DNA from: Rana temporaria
Taxonomy: Eukaryota; Chordata; Amphibia; Anura; Ranidae
NCBI RefSeq assembly: GCF_905171775.1
Contig: NC_053499.1
Coordinates: forward strand, 143,803,251 to 143,867,250
DNA: 64,000 bases
Direction of reading: 5' to 3'
Position 1 is the stretch's first letter, and each line of letters starts with the position of its first letter. This document shows, in pieces, positions 1 to 9,104 of the stretch. Position numbers and translations under genes: made by a program. The notes under the pieces are model-generated. The model was not told the DNA's origin. It did no database searches and was given only the letters and a program-made list of their open reading frames with translations.

Positions 1-457
1 AGAGTCCATACATACAGAATAAGAACAGATACTGAGAATTACACCCGGCATACAGGACAAGAGAAGTGGTACTGTGCAGAGTCTATACATACAGAATAAG
101 AACAGATACTGAGAATTACACCCGGCATACAGGACAAGAGAAGTGGTACTGTGCAGAGTCCATACATACAGAATAAGAACAGATACTGAGAATTACACCC
201 GGCATACAGGACAAGAGAAGTGGTACTGTGCAGAGTCCATGCATACAGAATAAGAACAGATACTGAGAATTACACCCGGCATACAGGACAAGAGAAGTAG
301 TACTGTGCAGAGTCCATACATACAGAATAAGAACAGATACTGAGAATTACACCTGGCATACAGGACAAGAGAAGTAGTACTGTGCAGAGTCCATACATAC
401 AGAATAAGAACAGGTACTGAGAATTACACCTGGCATACAGGACAATACAGTACATAC
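1..457. repeat. Minisatellite, 77-bp unit, about 6 copies
   Basis: Units start at 1, 78, 155, 232, 309 and 386. They differ by only a few substitutions (for example TGG/TAG before TACTGTGCAG). The array runs off the left edge. The phrase GGTACTGAGAATTACACC occurs in the last unit (about 413) and again at 676, beyond the inserted L2-like tail. The array was therefore probably amplified from local sequence, and the tail landed at its edge. Confidence 0.95.
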
Positions 458-671
458 TGTTTCCTCCCACACTCTAAAGACATGCTGGTGGGTTAATTGG
501 CTCCTGTCTAAATGGCCCCTGGTATGTGTATGTATAATGTGAGTTGGGGACCTTAGATTGTAAGCTCCTTGGGCAGGGACTAATGTTAATGTACAATATA
601 TATGTAAAGTGCTGTGTAAATTGACAGCGCTATATACAGTAAGTACCTGTAATAAATAAATATATAAATAG
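458..671 (+). mobile_element. L2/CR1-like non-LTR (or derived SINE) 3' tail
   Basis: The sequence from TTTCCTCCCACACTCTAAAG through GATTGTAAGCTCCTTGGGCA to AATAAATAAATA matches a 3' end I recognise as widespread in frogs and related to L2/CR1 tails. Only the 3' part is present, as expected for a 5'-truncated retrotransposition. Class assignment is from memory. Confidence 0.6.
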
Positions 672-739
672 GGACAGGTACTGAGAATTACACCAATGTC
701 ATGGGTGCCCAGCCCCCCACTAGTGTCAGTAGGACTCAC

Positions 740-874
740 ATCATACTTGGTGTCGGACACTCGGAGGTGCAGCGCTCTCTTCCTCAGGCTCCGCGCTGTA
801 CAGCACTGTGTATATAGGAGGACAGAACAGAGTCCAGCCAGAAGTGACCGCCAGCTCCATCCACAATCCGCCAT
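740..874 (-). CDS. Candidate first coding exon of an unrecognised secreted protein
   Basis: On the minus strand an ATG at 874-872 lies in a strong Kozak context (A at -3, G at +4). It opens 45 codons that end in phase 0 at a GTGAGT splice donor (739-734). Residues 10-22 are hydrophobic (SLLAGLCSVLLYT), giving a typical signal peptide with plausible cleavage after CCTA around residue 27. The basic LRKR at residues 30-33 looks like a convertase site, so a propeptide, growth factor or matrix protein is possible. I do not recognise the family, and no second exon is visible before the window edge at 1. A TATA-like box lies about 55 bp upstream. Translation past the donor into intron and array sequence is meaningless. 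It could still be a chance open frame. Confidence 0.5.
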
Positions 875-927
875 CCTGAATCTGGAGTCCTGTATGGGGG
901 CCAGGGGGGGGGGGGGGGGGAACTCTT

Positions 928-934
928 CTTTATA
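928..934 (-). promoter_or_regulatory. Possible TATA box upstream of the 874-740 exon
   Basis: The minus strand reads CATATAAAGAAG, with TATAAAG at 934-928, about 55 bp 5' of the candidate ATG. A run of 17 G (C on the coding strand, 904-920) lies between them, so transcription would start in or near that run and leave a very short 5' UTR. Position and sequence fit a core promoter. Nothing else proves it. Confidence 0.3.
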
Positions 935-1049
935 TGGTGTCAGAAAAGGGCATCAGCCACAATCTCCAGTAATGAGGGAAGTATATTTGGGTTCAATATT
1001 GGGAGATGAAGAAAAGGGGGTCACAGATTATTGGGGGTCACAATAAGCG

Positions 1050-2390
1050 ACATCCACAGAGGTATCCATCTGTAATGCTGCAAGTCACTGGGGGTCCCCT
1101 ACAGTCAACCAATATGTAGATGGGAGACCTCTATAGCCAATGTAGATGTTAGATCCTTTATAGCTGATCAGTGAGTAGATGGGGTCCCCATAGATGGAGT
1201 CCTCTAGAACTGGTCAGTACATGGATGGGATCCTCTATAGCGGATTAGTATGTAGATGGAGTCCCCATAGATTGAGTCCTCTATGGCTGGCTTAAATGAA
1301 TGGTGCCCACTATAGAAGATGATCAGTATGTAGATGGAAGTCCTCTATAGCCAAAGTCGATGGTAGATCCTTTATAGCTGATCAGTGAGTAGATGGGGTC
1401 CCCATAGATGGAGTCCTCTAGAACTGGTCAGTACATGGATGGGGTCCTCTATAGCTGATTAGTATGTAGATGGAGCCCCCATAAATTGAGTCCTCTATGG
1501 CTGGCTTAAATGAATGGAGTCCACTATAGAAGATGATCAGTATGTAGATGGAAGTCGTCTATAGCCAAAGTCGATGGTAGGTCCTTTATAGCTGATCAGT
1601 GTGTGTATGGAGTGCTCTAGAACTGGTCAATACATGAATGGGTCCCCTAGAGCTCATCAGTGTGAAATTATGGTCCCCAAAAATTGAGTCCTCTAGAACT
1701 GGTCAGTACATGGATGGGGTCCCTATAGCTGATCAATATGTAGATGGGGTCCCAATAGATGGAGTTCTCTATGGCTGACTTAAATTGATGGGGTCCACTA
1801 GAGATGATCAGTATGTAGATGAGGGTCCTCAGAGATGAAGAACTCTAGAACAGGTCATTACATGGATGGGGTCCCCTGTAGATGATCAGTATGTAGATGG
1901 GGTCCTAAGAGATGGAGTACTCTAGAACAGGTCATTACATGGAGGGGGTCCCCTGTAGATGATCAGTATGTAGATGGGGTCCTCAGAGATGGAGTACTCT
2001 GGAACAGGTCATTACATGGAGGGGGTCCCCTGTAGATGATCAGTATGTAGATGGGGTCCTCAGAGATGGAGTACTCTAGAACAGTTCATTACATGGATGG
2101 GGTCCCCTGTAGATGATCAGTATGTAGATGGGGTCCTCAGAGATGGAGTACTTTAGAACAGGTCATTACATGGAGGGGGTCCCCTGTAGATGATCAGTAT
2201 GTAGATGGGGTCCTCAGAGATGGAGTACTCTAGAACAGGACATTACATGGATGGGGTCCCCTGTAGATGATCAGTATGTAGATGGAGTACTCTAGAACAG
2301 GTCATTACATGGATGGGGTCCCCTGTAGATGATCAGTATGTAGATGGGGTCCTTATAGTTATAGTCCTGTAGAACTGGTCATGGATGGGA
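1050..2390. repeat. Degenerate minisatellite: 214-bp higher-order part, then 77-bp units
   Basis: All units share GTAGATGGGGTCC and GATCAGTATG. Between about 1151 and 1640 a 214-bp super-unit repeats (AGATCCTTTATAGCTGATCAG at 1151 and 1365, related at 1579). From about 1853 a clean 77-bp unit takes over (starts 1853, 1930, 2007, 2084). Divergence falls from left to right, suggesting the right side expanded more recently. Confidence 0.92.
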
Positions 2391-3079
2391 TCCCCTATAA
2401 TCGAGCTTTAAGTAGATGGGGTCCCATATAGGTCACCACACAGGCTGGCTCTTCAATATGTTGAGTTTTTGGGGTCCTCCTGCTTAGTGTTGGGGGTCTC
2501 CAGCTGTCGGAATTTGCAGCAGCACTCCAGGACTTGTCAGCTCCCTCTGGTTTTTCCCTGGAAATCTTAGGACTTTGGAAAAGTTTGTGTCTCCCGGCAG
2601 CTGGGACGCATCTGTCTGTGGAGTTCATTCAATCCTGAAGATTGCAGAACTCAGGGAGGAGAAGTGAGCAGGCTCAGCCCCCTCCTCATGTGTCCCAGCC
2701 AAGGAGGGGGCGGCAGGGGACTCAGCACAGCAACTGCCATTTCTTCCACCTGACCTCACTGAGTGCCAGGGGAGAGGCTGAGAGACACCCACCCTATCCC
2801 TGCTGTGCCCAGCCTGGTCCATGAAGGAGCTCAGTGCCAGCATGGAGGAATAGCAAAATACAAACAGAAAGGAAACCTGTGGCTCTTTAAAGTCAGGGAC
2901 ATTTCCAGGGACAAAACTTATTTAAAGCAGAACTCCAGCCCAACTTTCTAGTTGTGTGTGGAGTGATGAAGAGTCAAGTTTTATCACCAGGATGAGAAAT
3001 CGCAGACAGCATTGAAAGAGCCAACTCTTCCCAGCTCTACAAAAACTGGGATTGTGTCCCCACCAGGGAGATCTCCCAC
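2391..3079. other. GC-rich, apparently single-copy stretch
   Basis: No tandem repeat or known terminus is visible from about 2440 to 2900. It is moderately GC-rich with several short open frames in both directions, none with recognisable protein features. It lies upstream of the candidate minus-strand exon. The TTAAAGCAGAACTCCAGCC-like phrase near 2922 also occurs at 23875, so the right end is repeat-derived. Confidence 0.35.
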
Positions 3080-3295
3080 CATCTACACGCATGCTCAGAA
3101 TCAAGTTGACGCATTCTCAGAAGCATTGAACTTAATTTTTCTTGGCTCGTCGTAGTGTTGTACGTCCCTGCGTTCTTGACGGTCGGAATTTGGTGTGACC
3201 GTGTGTATGCAAGACAGCTTGAACGTAATTCCATCGGGAAAATTTGTTTAGTTTATCCCGACGGAAAATCCGATCGTGTATTTTTTAAAGGACTT
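3080..3295. mobile_element. Q-family TIR element fragment
   Basis: It shares GCATGCTCAGAATCAAGTTGACGC, GACGGTCGGAATTT and ACCGTGTGTATGC phrases with the better-preserved copies at 46698-47021 and 52826-53223. Both termini are lost. Confidence 0.55.
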
Positions 3296-3339
3296 GTCAA
3301 AAACTCCTATACTGTCTTTATTCACTTTTACATTTTTTT

Positions 3340-3790
3340 ACATTACCCAATACTCATTCCCATGGGATCTGGGGGTTTCCAGATTCTGATAACCCCCAAT
3401 TTGCAGACCCCCACAACATCAGCCCAGGGTTGTGGGGAAGAGGCCCTTTTCCCCATCAACATGAGGACAAGGTGCTTTGGGGTGAGAAGGGTAGAGCCCC
3501 CCTTGCCCCAAAGCAATCCCCTCAAGTTGAGGGCATGTGGCCCGGTATGGTTTAGAAGGGGTGGCACTTGCTTGTTCACTCCCTATCCTGACCTGCCGGG
3601 CTGCATGCTCGGATAAGAGACTGGTATGGATTTTGGGGGGATCCTACGCCGTTTTTTAAGGGGAACCCCATGCCAAAAATTGGAGGGGGCCCTACATCAT
3701 TTTTTTCCCAATTTCCTTTTGCTGGCAATTCTTTTTTTGATATTCAGCTGTCAGTGGGGAACCTGCAAAAATGCATGAAAACTGCATGCA
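3340..3790. mobile_element. Fragment of an unnamed dispersed repeat
   Basis: The CCCACAACATCAGCCCAGGG, GTTGTGGGGAAGAGGC and CATGGGATCTGGGGGTTTCC segments recur in inverted orientation inside the F element (22950-23045), so this is an interspersed repeat. The CTGTCAGTGGGGAACC phrase near 3750 is shared with 33745-33770. No termini are visible and the class is unknown. Confidence 0.45.
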
Positions 3791-4094
3791 AAAATGCACA
3801 AAAAATGTGGGTTTAGAAACGCAAAACGCACCTGAAAACCGCATCGACTGCATAGATGTGAACATAGGGTTAAACCGCATTTGAAAAAACACGCATAAAT
3901 CTCAACCTGAATAGGTGTGAACCAGGGGTTAGGTCACTATTCAAAATAAATGCCAACGTAACATATTGCAGTACACATGTTGCTGCGTGTTTGCATCCAT
4001 GCATGGTAAAATGTGCGTTTGCTGATGGTAAACCAAGGGCCCGTTCACGCCATTGAGCTGCGCATGTTTTACCATACGCTACTGCAAAAGCAAT

Positions 4095-5320
4095 GGCCCA
4101 GATCCACAAAGAAATTACGGCGGCGTATCTATTGATATGCCGCGTAATTTCTAAGGCCCCGTACACACGACCAAACATGTATGCTGAAACTGGTCCGCGG
4201 GCCAGTTTCAGCATACATGTTCGGTCGTGTGTAGGCGCGAGCGGGCCGAATTCCAGCAAACATTTGCCCGCCGGGCCTTTTCCCAGCAGACAAATATTCC
4301 TGGACGTGTTTTAAAACCGTCCGCTGGAATCCTGCCCGCTCGGACATGTACGGTTGTCAGTACAGACCTACCGTACATGTCCGAGCGCCCGCCGTCCCTC
4401 GCATAAGTCGAATGACTTTGACGCATGCGTGGAAGCCTTTAAATGGCAGGCACGCTCACGTCGCCGCGTCATCGTCGCGGCGACGACGCGGACACGCCCC
4501 GTGTAGTGTTTACGCGCGGACTTCTGTACGATGTTTAGTACAACCATCATACAGAAGCCCTCTGGCAGGCATGTACGGGGAAAACGGTCCGACGGACCGG
4601 TTTCATCGTACATGTTTGCTCGTGAGTACCCGGCCTAAGATGCCCCGTCGTATCTTTGTTTTGTATCCACAAAACAAGATACGACTTAATGTGGGCTCGA
4701 TCCGACTGGCGTACGTCCTAGTACGCCGTCGGATCTTAGGTGCATATTTACGCTGGCCGCTAGGTGGCGCTTCCATCGATTTCCGCGTCGAGTATGCAAA
4801 TTAGCTAGATACGCCAATCCCCAAACGTACGTCCGCCCGGCGCTTTTTTTTACGTTGTTTACGTAAGGCTTTTTTCGGCGTAACGTTACCCCTGCTCTAT
4901 GAGGCGTACGCAATATTAAGTATGGACGTCGGGCCAGCGTCGAATTTTCTGTTGTGTACGTCGTTTGCGTAAAACGTTCGCGAATAGGGCTTTGCGTAGA
5001 ATTACGTTCACGCCGAAAGCATTGGCTTGTGGCAGGTTAATTTCGAGCATGCGCACTGGGATACACCCACGGACGGCGCATGCGCCGTTCAAAAAAAACA
5101 TCGATTACGTAGGGTCAATAGGAATTACCATAAAACACGCCCCCATCTCATCCATTTGAATTGCGCGCCCTTACGCCGACACAGTTACACTACGCCCCTG
5201 TAACTTACGGCGCAAATTTTTTGAGGATACGGAAAATACGCTGTAAGTTACGGCGGCGTAGTGTATCTGAGATACGCTACGCCGGACGTATAGATGCGCC
5301 AAGGTACGTGGATCTGGCCC
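4095..5320. mobile_element. A-family TIR element, copy 1, AAT target duplication
   Basis: The ends are GGCCCAGATCCAC (4095) and GTGGATCTGGCCC (to 5320), flanked by AAT at 4092-4094 and 5321-5323. The interior has the family marks: TACGCTGGCCGCTAGGTGGCGC, GCATGCGCACTGGGAT, TTTACGTAAGGC, and a palindromic left end full of TACGACGGCG/CGCCGTCGTA. No transposase is present. The 3-bp A/T-rich duplication suits a PIF/Harbinger-like mechanism, but the family is my own grouping. It is interrupted by Q2. Confidence 0.8.
4155..4635. mobile_element. Q2 TIR element nested in A copy 1, TAA target duplication
   Basis: The left end GGCCCCGTACACACGACC and right end GCTCGTGAGTACCCGGCC form an imperfect TIR. 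TAA lies at both 4152-4154 and 4636-4638. Removing 484 bp rejoins the A-element sequence. The interior is a series of inverted repeats (CATGTATGCTGAAACTGG against CCAGTTTCAGCATACATG at the left, CGGACATGTACGG against CCGTACATGTCCG in the middle). The TAA duplication is typical of PIF/Harbinger. Confidence 0.78.
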
Positions 5321-5480
5321 AATGTGTGTATTGTAGTGTGGAGTGTTGTCATTCATTTTGAATATTACTCCAATACGCGAACACAATGCATTTCAGTAAA
5401 ACGCACAACCAGAGCATACAGATGTGAGCGATCTGTGCGTTGCGTTATGCAGCATCTTTGGTTGGATGCGGCCCATTGGC

Positions 5481-6017
5481 TTCTTGACACAATGCCATTA
5501 AATCCAGCCAGACATGTTACAAAGCAGCGGCAGAAATATTTCATCAGGCGGTGATATCTGCAATCCACTGGTGTGGTTTTGTAGATCTGGCGCAGTGGAA
5601 TGCCTGGAATGGGGATAACAATGCGACCAATTAGACGTTGACAGGACAGGAAACGACAGGAATTGGTTTTTAGTGTTCGGAAGAGACTCAAAGAAGCAAT
5701 TTTTGTAAACAGGTCAGAGTGGTGATTACTGAGGAGGGTCTCCCTGGAAATTGGCGGTTCCTCTTCTTGTAGCCCCCGGCGCTCTCGGATAATTAGCGTT
5801 TTCCTTGCTGAGGTCACCTTAACCCTTAAAGGGCCAGTAATACTAAAAAAAACATCAACAAGTGAGAAATGTGAGTTCACAATAGCCAAAGGGCTACAAT
5901 AAACATTAAATGGATCACGTCTTTAAATATATCCTCAGGTGTCGTTGTAAATGCTGACTGAACCCTTGAGAATGTCTCGTCCTGTAATAAGGAGGACTGT
6001 GCTCTTCTTCCACAGAA
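5481..6017. other. No feature recognised
   Basis: Mixed-composition sequence with no terminus, tandem repeat or protein signature that I recognise. A minus-strand open frame over 5365-5889 has no domain-like features. Confidence 0.3.
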
Positions 6018-6112
6018 TGGTCATGTGACCAGTACCAGAGCATGGGTCATGTGACCAGTACCAGAGCATGGGTCATGTGACCAGTACCAGAGCATGGGTC
6101 ATGTGGTCATGT
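6018..6112. repeat. Short tandem repeat, 26-bp unit, about 3.5 copies
   Basis: TCATGTGACCAGTACCAGAG recurs at 26-bp spacing (6021, 6047, 6073). Each unit carries the palindrome TCACATGA/TCATGTGA (E-box CATGTG). Confidence 0.9.
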
Positions 6113-6129
6113 GAAAAAATGAAAAAAGA

Positions 6130-7660
6130 CAGAACATTTAAAAAAAAAAAAAAGTTTTATATTTTGTTATAAAATTTTGCAAATAGGTAATTTTGCTCCT
6201 TCATTGATATAAGCTGATGAGGCTGCACTGATTTGCACTAATGAGCTGGCACTGGTGGGCACTGATAGGCTGCACTGATAAGGTGGCACTGATAATCCGG
6301 CACTGGTGGGCACGGATGAGGCGGCACTGGTGGGCACTGATGAGGCGGCACTGGTGGGCACTGATAGGCTGCACTGATGGGCACTGATAAGCTGGCACTG
6401 ATGGGCACTGATGAGGCGGCACTGGTGGGCACTGATGAGACGGCACAGGTGGGCTCTAATAAGCCGGCACTGGTGGGCACTGATGAGGCGGCACTGGTGG
6501 GCACTGATGAGGCAGCACTGGTGGGCACTAATAAGCCGACACTGGTGGGCACACATGAGGCGGCACTAAAAAGCCAACACTGGTGGGCACTGATAAGCCG
6601 GCACTGGTGGGCACAAATGAGACGGCTATGGTGGGCACTGATGAGGCGGCACTGGTGGGCACTAATAAGCCGGAACTGGTGGGCACTGATAAGTCAGCAC
6701 TGGTGGGCACAAATGAGGCAGCACTGGTGGGCACTGATAAGTCAGCACTTGTGGGCACAAATGAGGCGGCACTGATGAGGCAGCACTGGTGGGCACTGAT
6801 AAGCTGGAACTGGTGGGCACTGATGAGGCAGCACTGGTGGGCACTGATAAGCTGGAACTGGTGGGCACTGATGAGGAAGCACTGGTGGGCAAAAATGAGG
6901 CAGCACTGGTGGGCACTGATGAGGCGGCACTGGTGGGCACTAATAAGCCGGCACTGATGAGGCAGCACTGATGAGGCAGCACTGGTGGGCACTGATGAGG
7001 CAGCACTGGTGGGCACTGGTAAGCCAGCACTGGTGGGCACAAATGAGGCAGCACTGGTGGGCACTGATGAGGCAGCACTGGTGGGCACTAAAAAGCCCAC
7101 ACTGGTGGGCACTGATAAGCCGGCACTGGTGGGCACAAATGAGGCGGCTATGGTGGGCACTGATGAGGCGGCACTGGTGGGCACTAATAAGACAGCACTG
7201 GTGGGCACAAATGAGGCAGCACTGGTGGGCACTGATAAGTCAGCACTTGTGGGCACAAATGAGGCAGCACTGGAGGGCACTGATGAGGCAGCACTGGTGG
7301 GCACTGATAAGCTGGAACTGGTGGGCACTGATGAGGCAGCACTGGTGGGCACTGATAAGTCAGCACTGGTGGGCAAAAATGAGGCAGCACTGGTGGGCAC
7401 TGATGAGGCGGCACTGGTGGGCACTAATAAGCCGGCACTAATGAGGCAGCACTGGTGGGCACTGATGAGGCAGCACTGGTGGGCACTGATGAGGCAGCAC
7501 TGGTGGGCACTGGTAAGCCAGCACTGGTGGGTACAAATGAGGCAGCACTGGTGGGCACTAATAAGCTGGAACTGGTGGGCACTGATGAGGCAGCACTGGT
7601 GGGCACTAATAAGCTGGAACTGGTGGGCACTGATGAGGCAGCACAGGTGGACAGATCTGA
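6130..7660. repeat. Minisatellite, 24-bp unit, about 60 copies, derived from a mobile-element interior
   Basis: The unit is ACTGGTGGGCACTGATGAGG plus CGGC, with variants at the GATGAG/GATAAG/AATAAG and GGCGGC/GCTGGA positions. Some units are replaced by short GATGAGGCAGCACT steps. The period is a multiple of three, so frames stay open on both strands (MGTDEAAL-like and VPTSAASS-like). These are not genes. The left flank (6130-6215), reverse-complemented, matches 30640-30720 inside B3: GTGAAGGAG, AAATTAC, TTTTGTAACA. The array thus grew from the CATCAGTGCCCACCAGTG motif of such an element. Confidence 0.93.
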
Positions 7661-8253
7661 TTAATAATCAGTGCAGAATATTAATTCATATACAGTAAAA
7701 TGTTTCTCTATAATATACAAAAATCCCACAAATAATTGCTTTTGATTTCAATTGGTTGCTACCAGTTCCATCACATTGCTGCCCTATGTGAATCAGGAAC
7801 CCCCCACATCATAAAGTCTGTGAATAAGCCCCATAATGGAGTCGCTCTCTGTCTCCCCCTAGTGGCAGGTTGTACAGTGACAGGTTCACTTCTGCAATCC
7901 TAAACTGAGATTTCCATTTGTCATTCCATGCCATCCGGAGATCCTGAGCGCCTCTGCTCGCCGTCTGTGCGATGATTCCTTCCAGACGGACAGTAAGCGC
8001 CTGTTTTAGGTTAAACCCCCAAACTTTGATATTTTCCTGGAAGAGCAGCTCGTCCCCCCCGTCCACCCGATGGGGAAGACGCTCCCAGCAAATTCCGAGT
8101 TTTATTTTTGATGTGGAATTCTACAGCTGCTGCAACATGTAACTACTGTCCTTCCAGGAGCGCCGCTGCGCCTTAAAGGGCCCCTGTCCAAAAAAATGAA
8201 TGTCACAAAAGAGTCAACTTTCCACTGACCCTCCACCATGTCTGCCTGATACA
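7661..8253. other. Apparently single-copy stretch
   Basis: No repeat terminus is visible. A minus-strand frame (8066-7809) stays open for 85 codons but has no splice sites or family signature that I trust. Confidence 0.3.
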
Positions 8254-8335
8254 TACACTATATTGTCAAAAGTATTGGGACACGTGCTTTTTACACGCAC
8301 ATGAACTTTATTGGCACCCCAGTCTTAGTCTGTAG
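8254..8335 (+). mobile_element. Tc1-like terminal fragment
   Basis: TACACTATATTGTCAAAAGT followed by ATTGGGACACGTGCTTTTTAC and CACATGAACTTTATTGGCA is the terminus of the same Tc1-like family found at 44054. It is cut off at 8335 by an E-type terminus (CAGTGGCGGCTGGT). Confidence 0.8.
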
Positions 8336-9104
8336 CAGTGGCGGCTGGTAGGTTCTTCTTTTTGGGGAGGGGGAGCGGCAAACCATCAACATCCCCTCAC
8401 CCGCGGGCGGTCGGGCACTTACCCGCTTGTGTGTCAGGTCAGTGGTGTCCTCGCCCCCCCCCCCTTGGGGTGCGTGTGTCTCCTCTTCCACCAAAGCGCT
8501 AGGCATCCAATCGGACCACCTGACGCTTTGGCCAATTGGGAAACAGGTTTGCCACCTGATTGGCCGGGAGGAACTTTAGTGTGAAAATATTGAAAATTCA
8601 TTCACTGTCGTCACACAACAGGGTGGGATCGGAGCGCAGCGCTCTGCGCCCCAAGCCCACCCTTTTTTGAAGCCCATTAGAGCCTCTGCTTAAACCCCCC
8701 CCGCATTGGAATCCATAGTCTGGCCCCCGGATATGTAGATCAGAGGGCCGGACACATGAATGGGGGGGGCGGCGCCCCTGATTGGCTAGAGCGGATGGAT
8801 TAAGAGCAGCACAGCCATTGGCTGGGCGCTGCTGTCAATCACATTTAGTGACGCGGCACGCCGAGGGGCGGGGCGAGTGATATGGCCGTTTGCTGTATCA
8901 CGGGAGCGCGCCCGCAATTACTCACCACCATGCGAGCTCTCTCGCATGACTGTGGTCAAAACTTGCGGGGAGGAGCCGCGACAGCCGCCAAGGGACCCCC
9001 AGAAGGCGTGGATCGGGGCCACTCTGTGCAAAACGAACTGCACAGTGGAGGCAAGTATAAGATTTGTTATTTTAAAGGAAAACATTTTTTTCCTTTAATA
9101 ACCC
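8336..9104. mobile_element. E-family (hAT-like) fragment and associated GC-rich repeat sequence
   Basis: It starts with the E terminus CAGTGGCGGCTGGT at 8336. The interior shares ATTGGCCGGGAGG and GCTCTGCGCCCCAAGCCCACCC with the E copy near 50270-50400, and GGCCGGACACATGAAT with GGCCGGACGCATGGAC at 25355. No matching right end or TSD of GTCTGTAG was found, so it is truncated or merged with another repeat. Confidence 0.5.

Larger units (their letters stand above)
3791..5480. mobile_element. Host repeat L, split by the A element at 4095-5320
   Basis: Left (3791-4091) and right (5324-5480) parts are rich in CAATGCAT, TTCATTTTGAAT and CGCATTTG phrases and resemble 20060-20300. A 1.2-kb A element separates them. 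Borders are soft and the class is unknown. Confidence 0.35.

Noticed and set aside
6167..7698. Long open frames on both strands (up to 298 codons) over the 24-bp array
   Set aside because: A 24-bp period lacking stops keeps frames open in both directions. There is no unique N- or C-terminus and no splice or promoter context.
7809..8066. Minus-strand frame of 85 codons reading KVWGFNLKQALTVRLEG
   Set aside because: It looks protein-like in composition, but no family is recognised, no convincing splice sites flank it, and a single open frame of this size is expected by chance in 64 kb.
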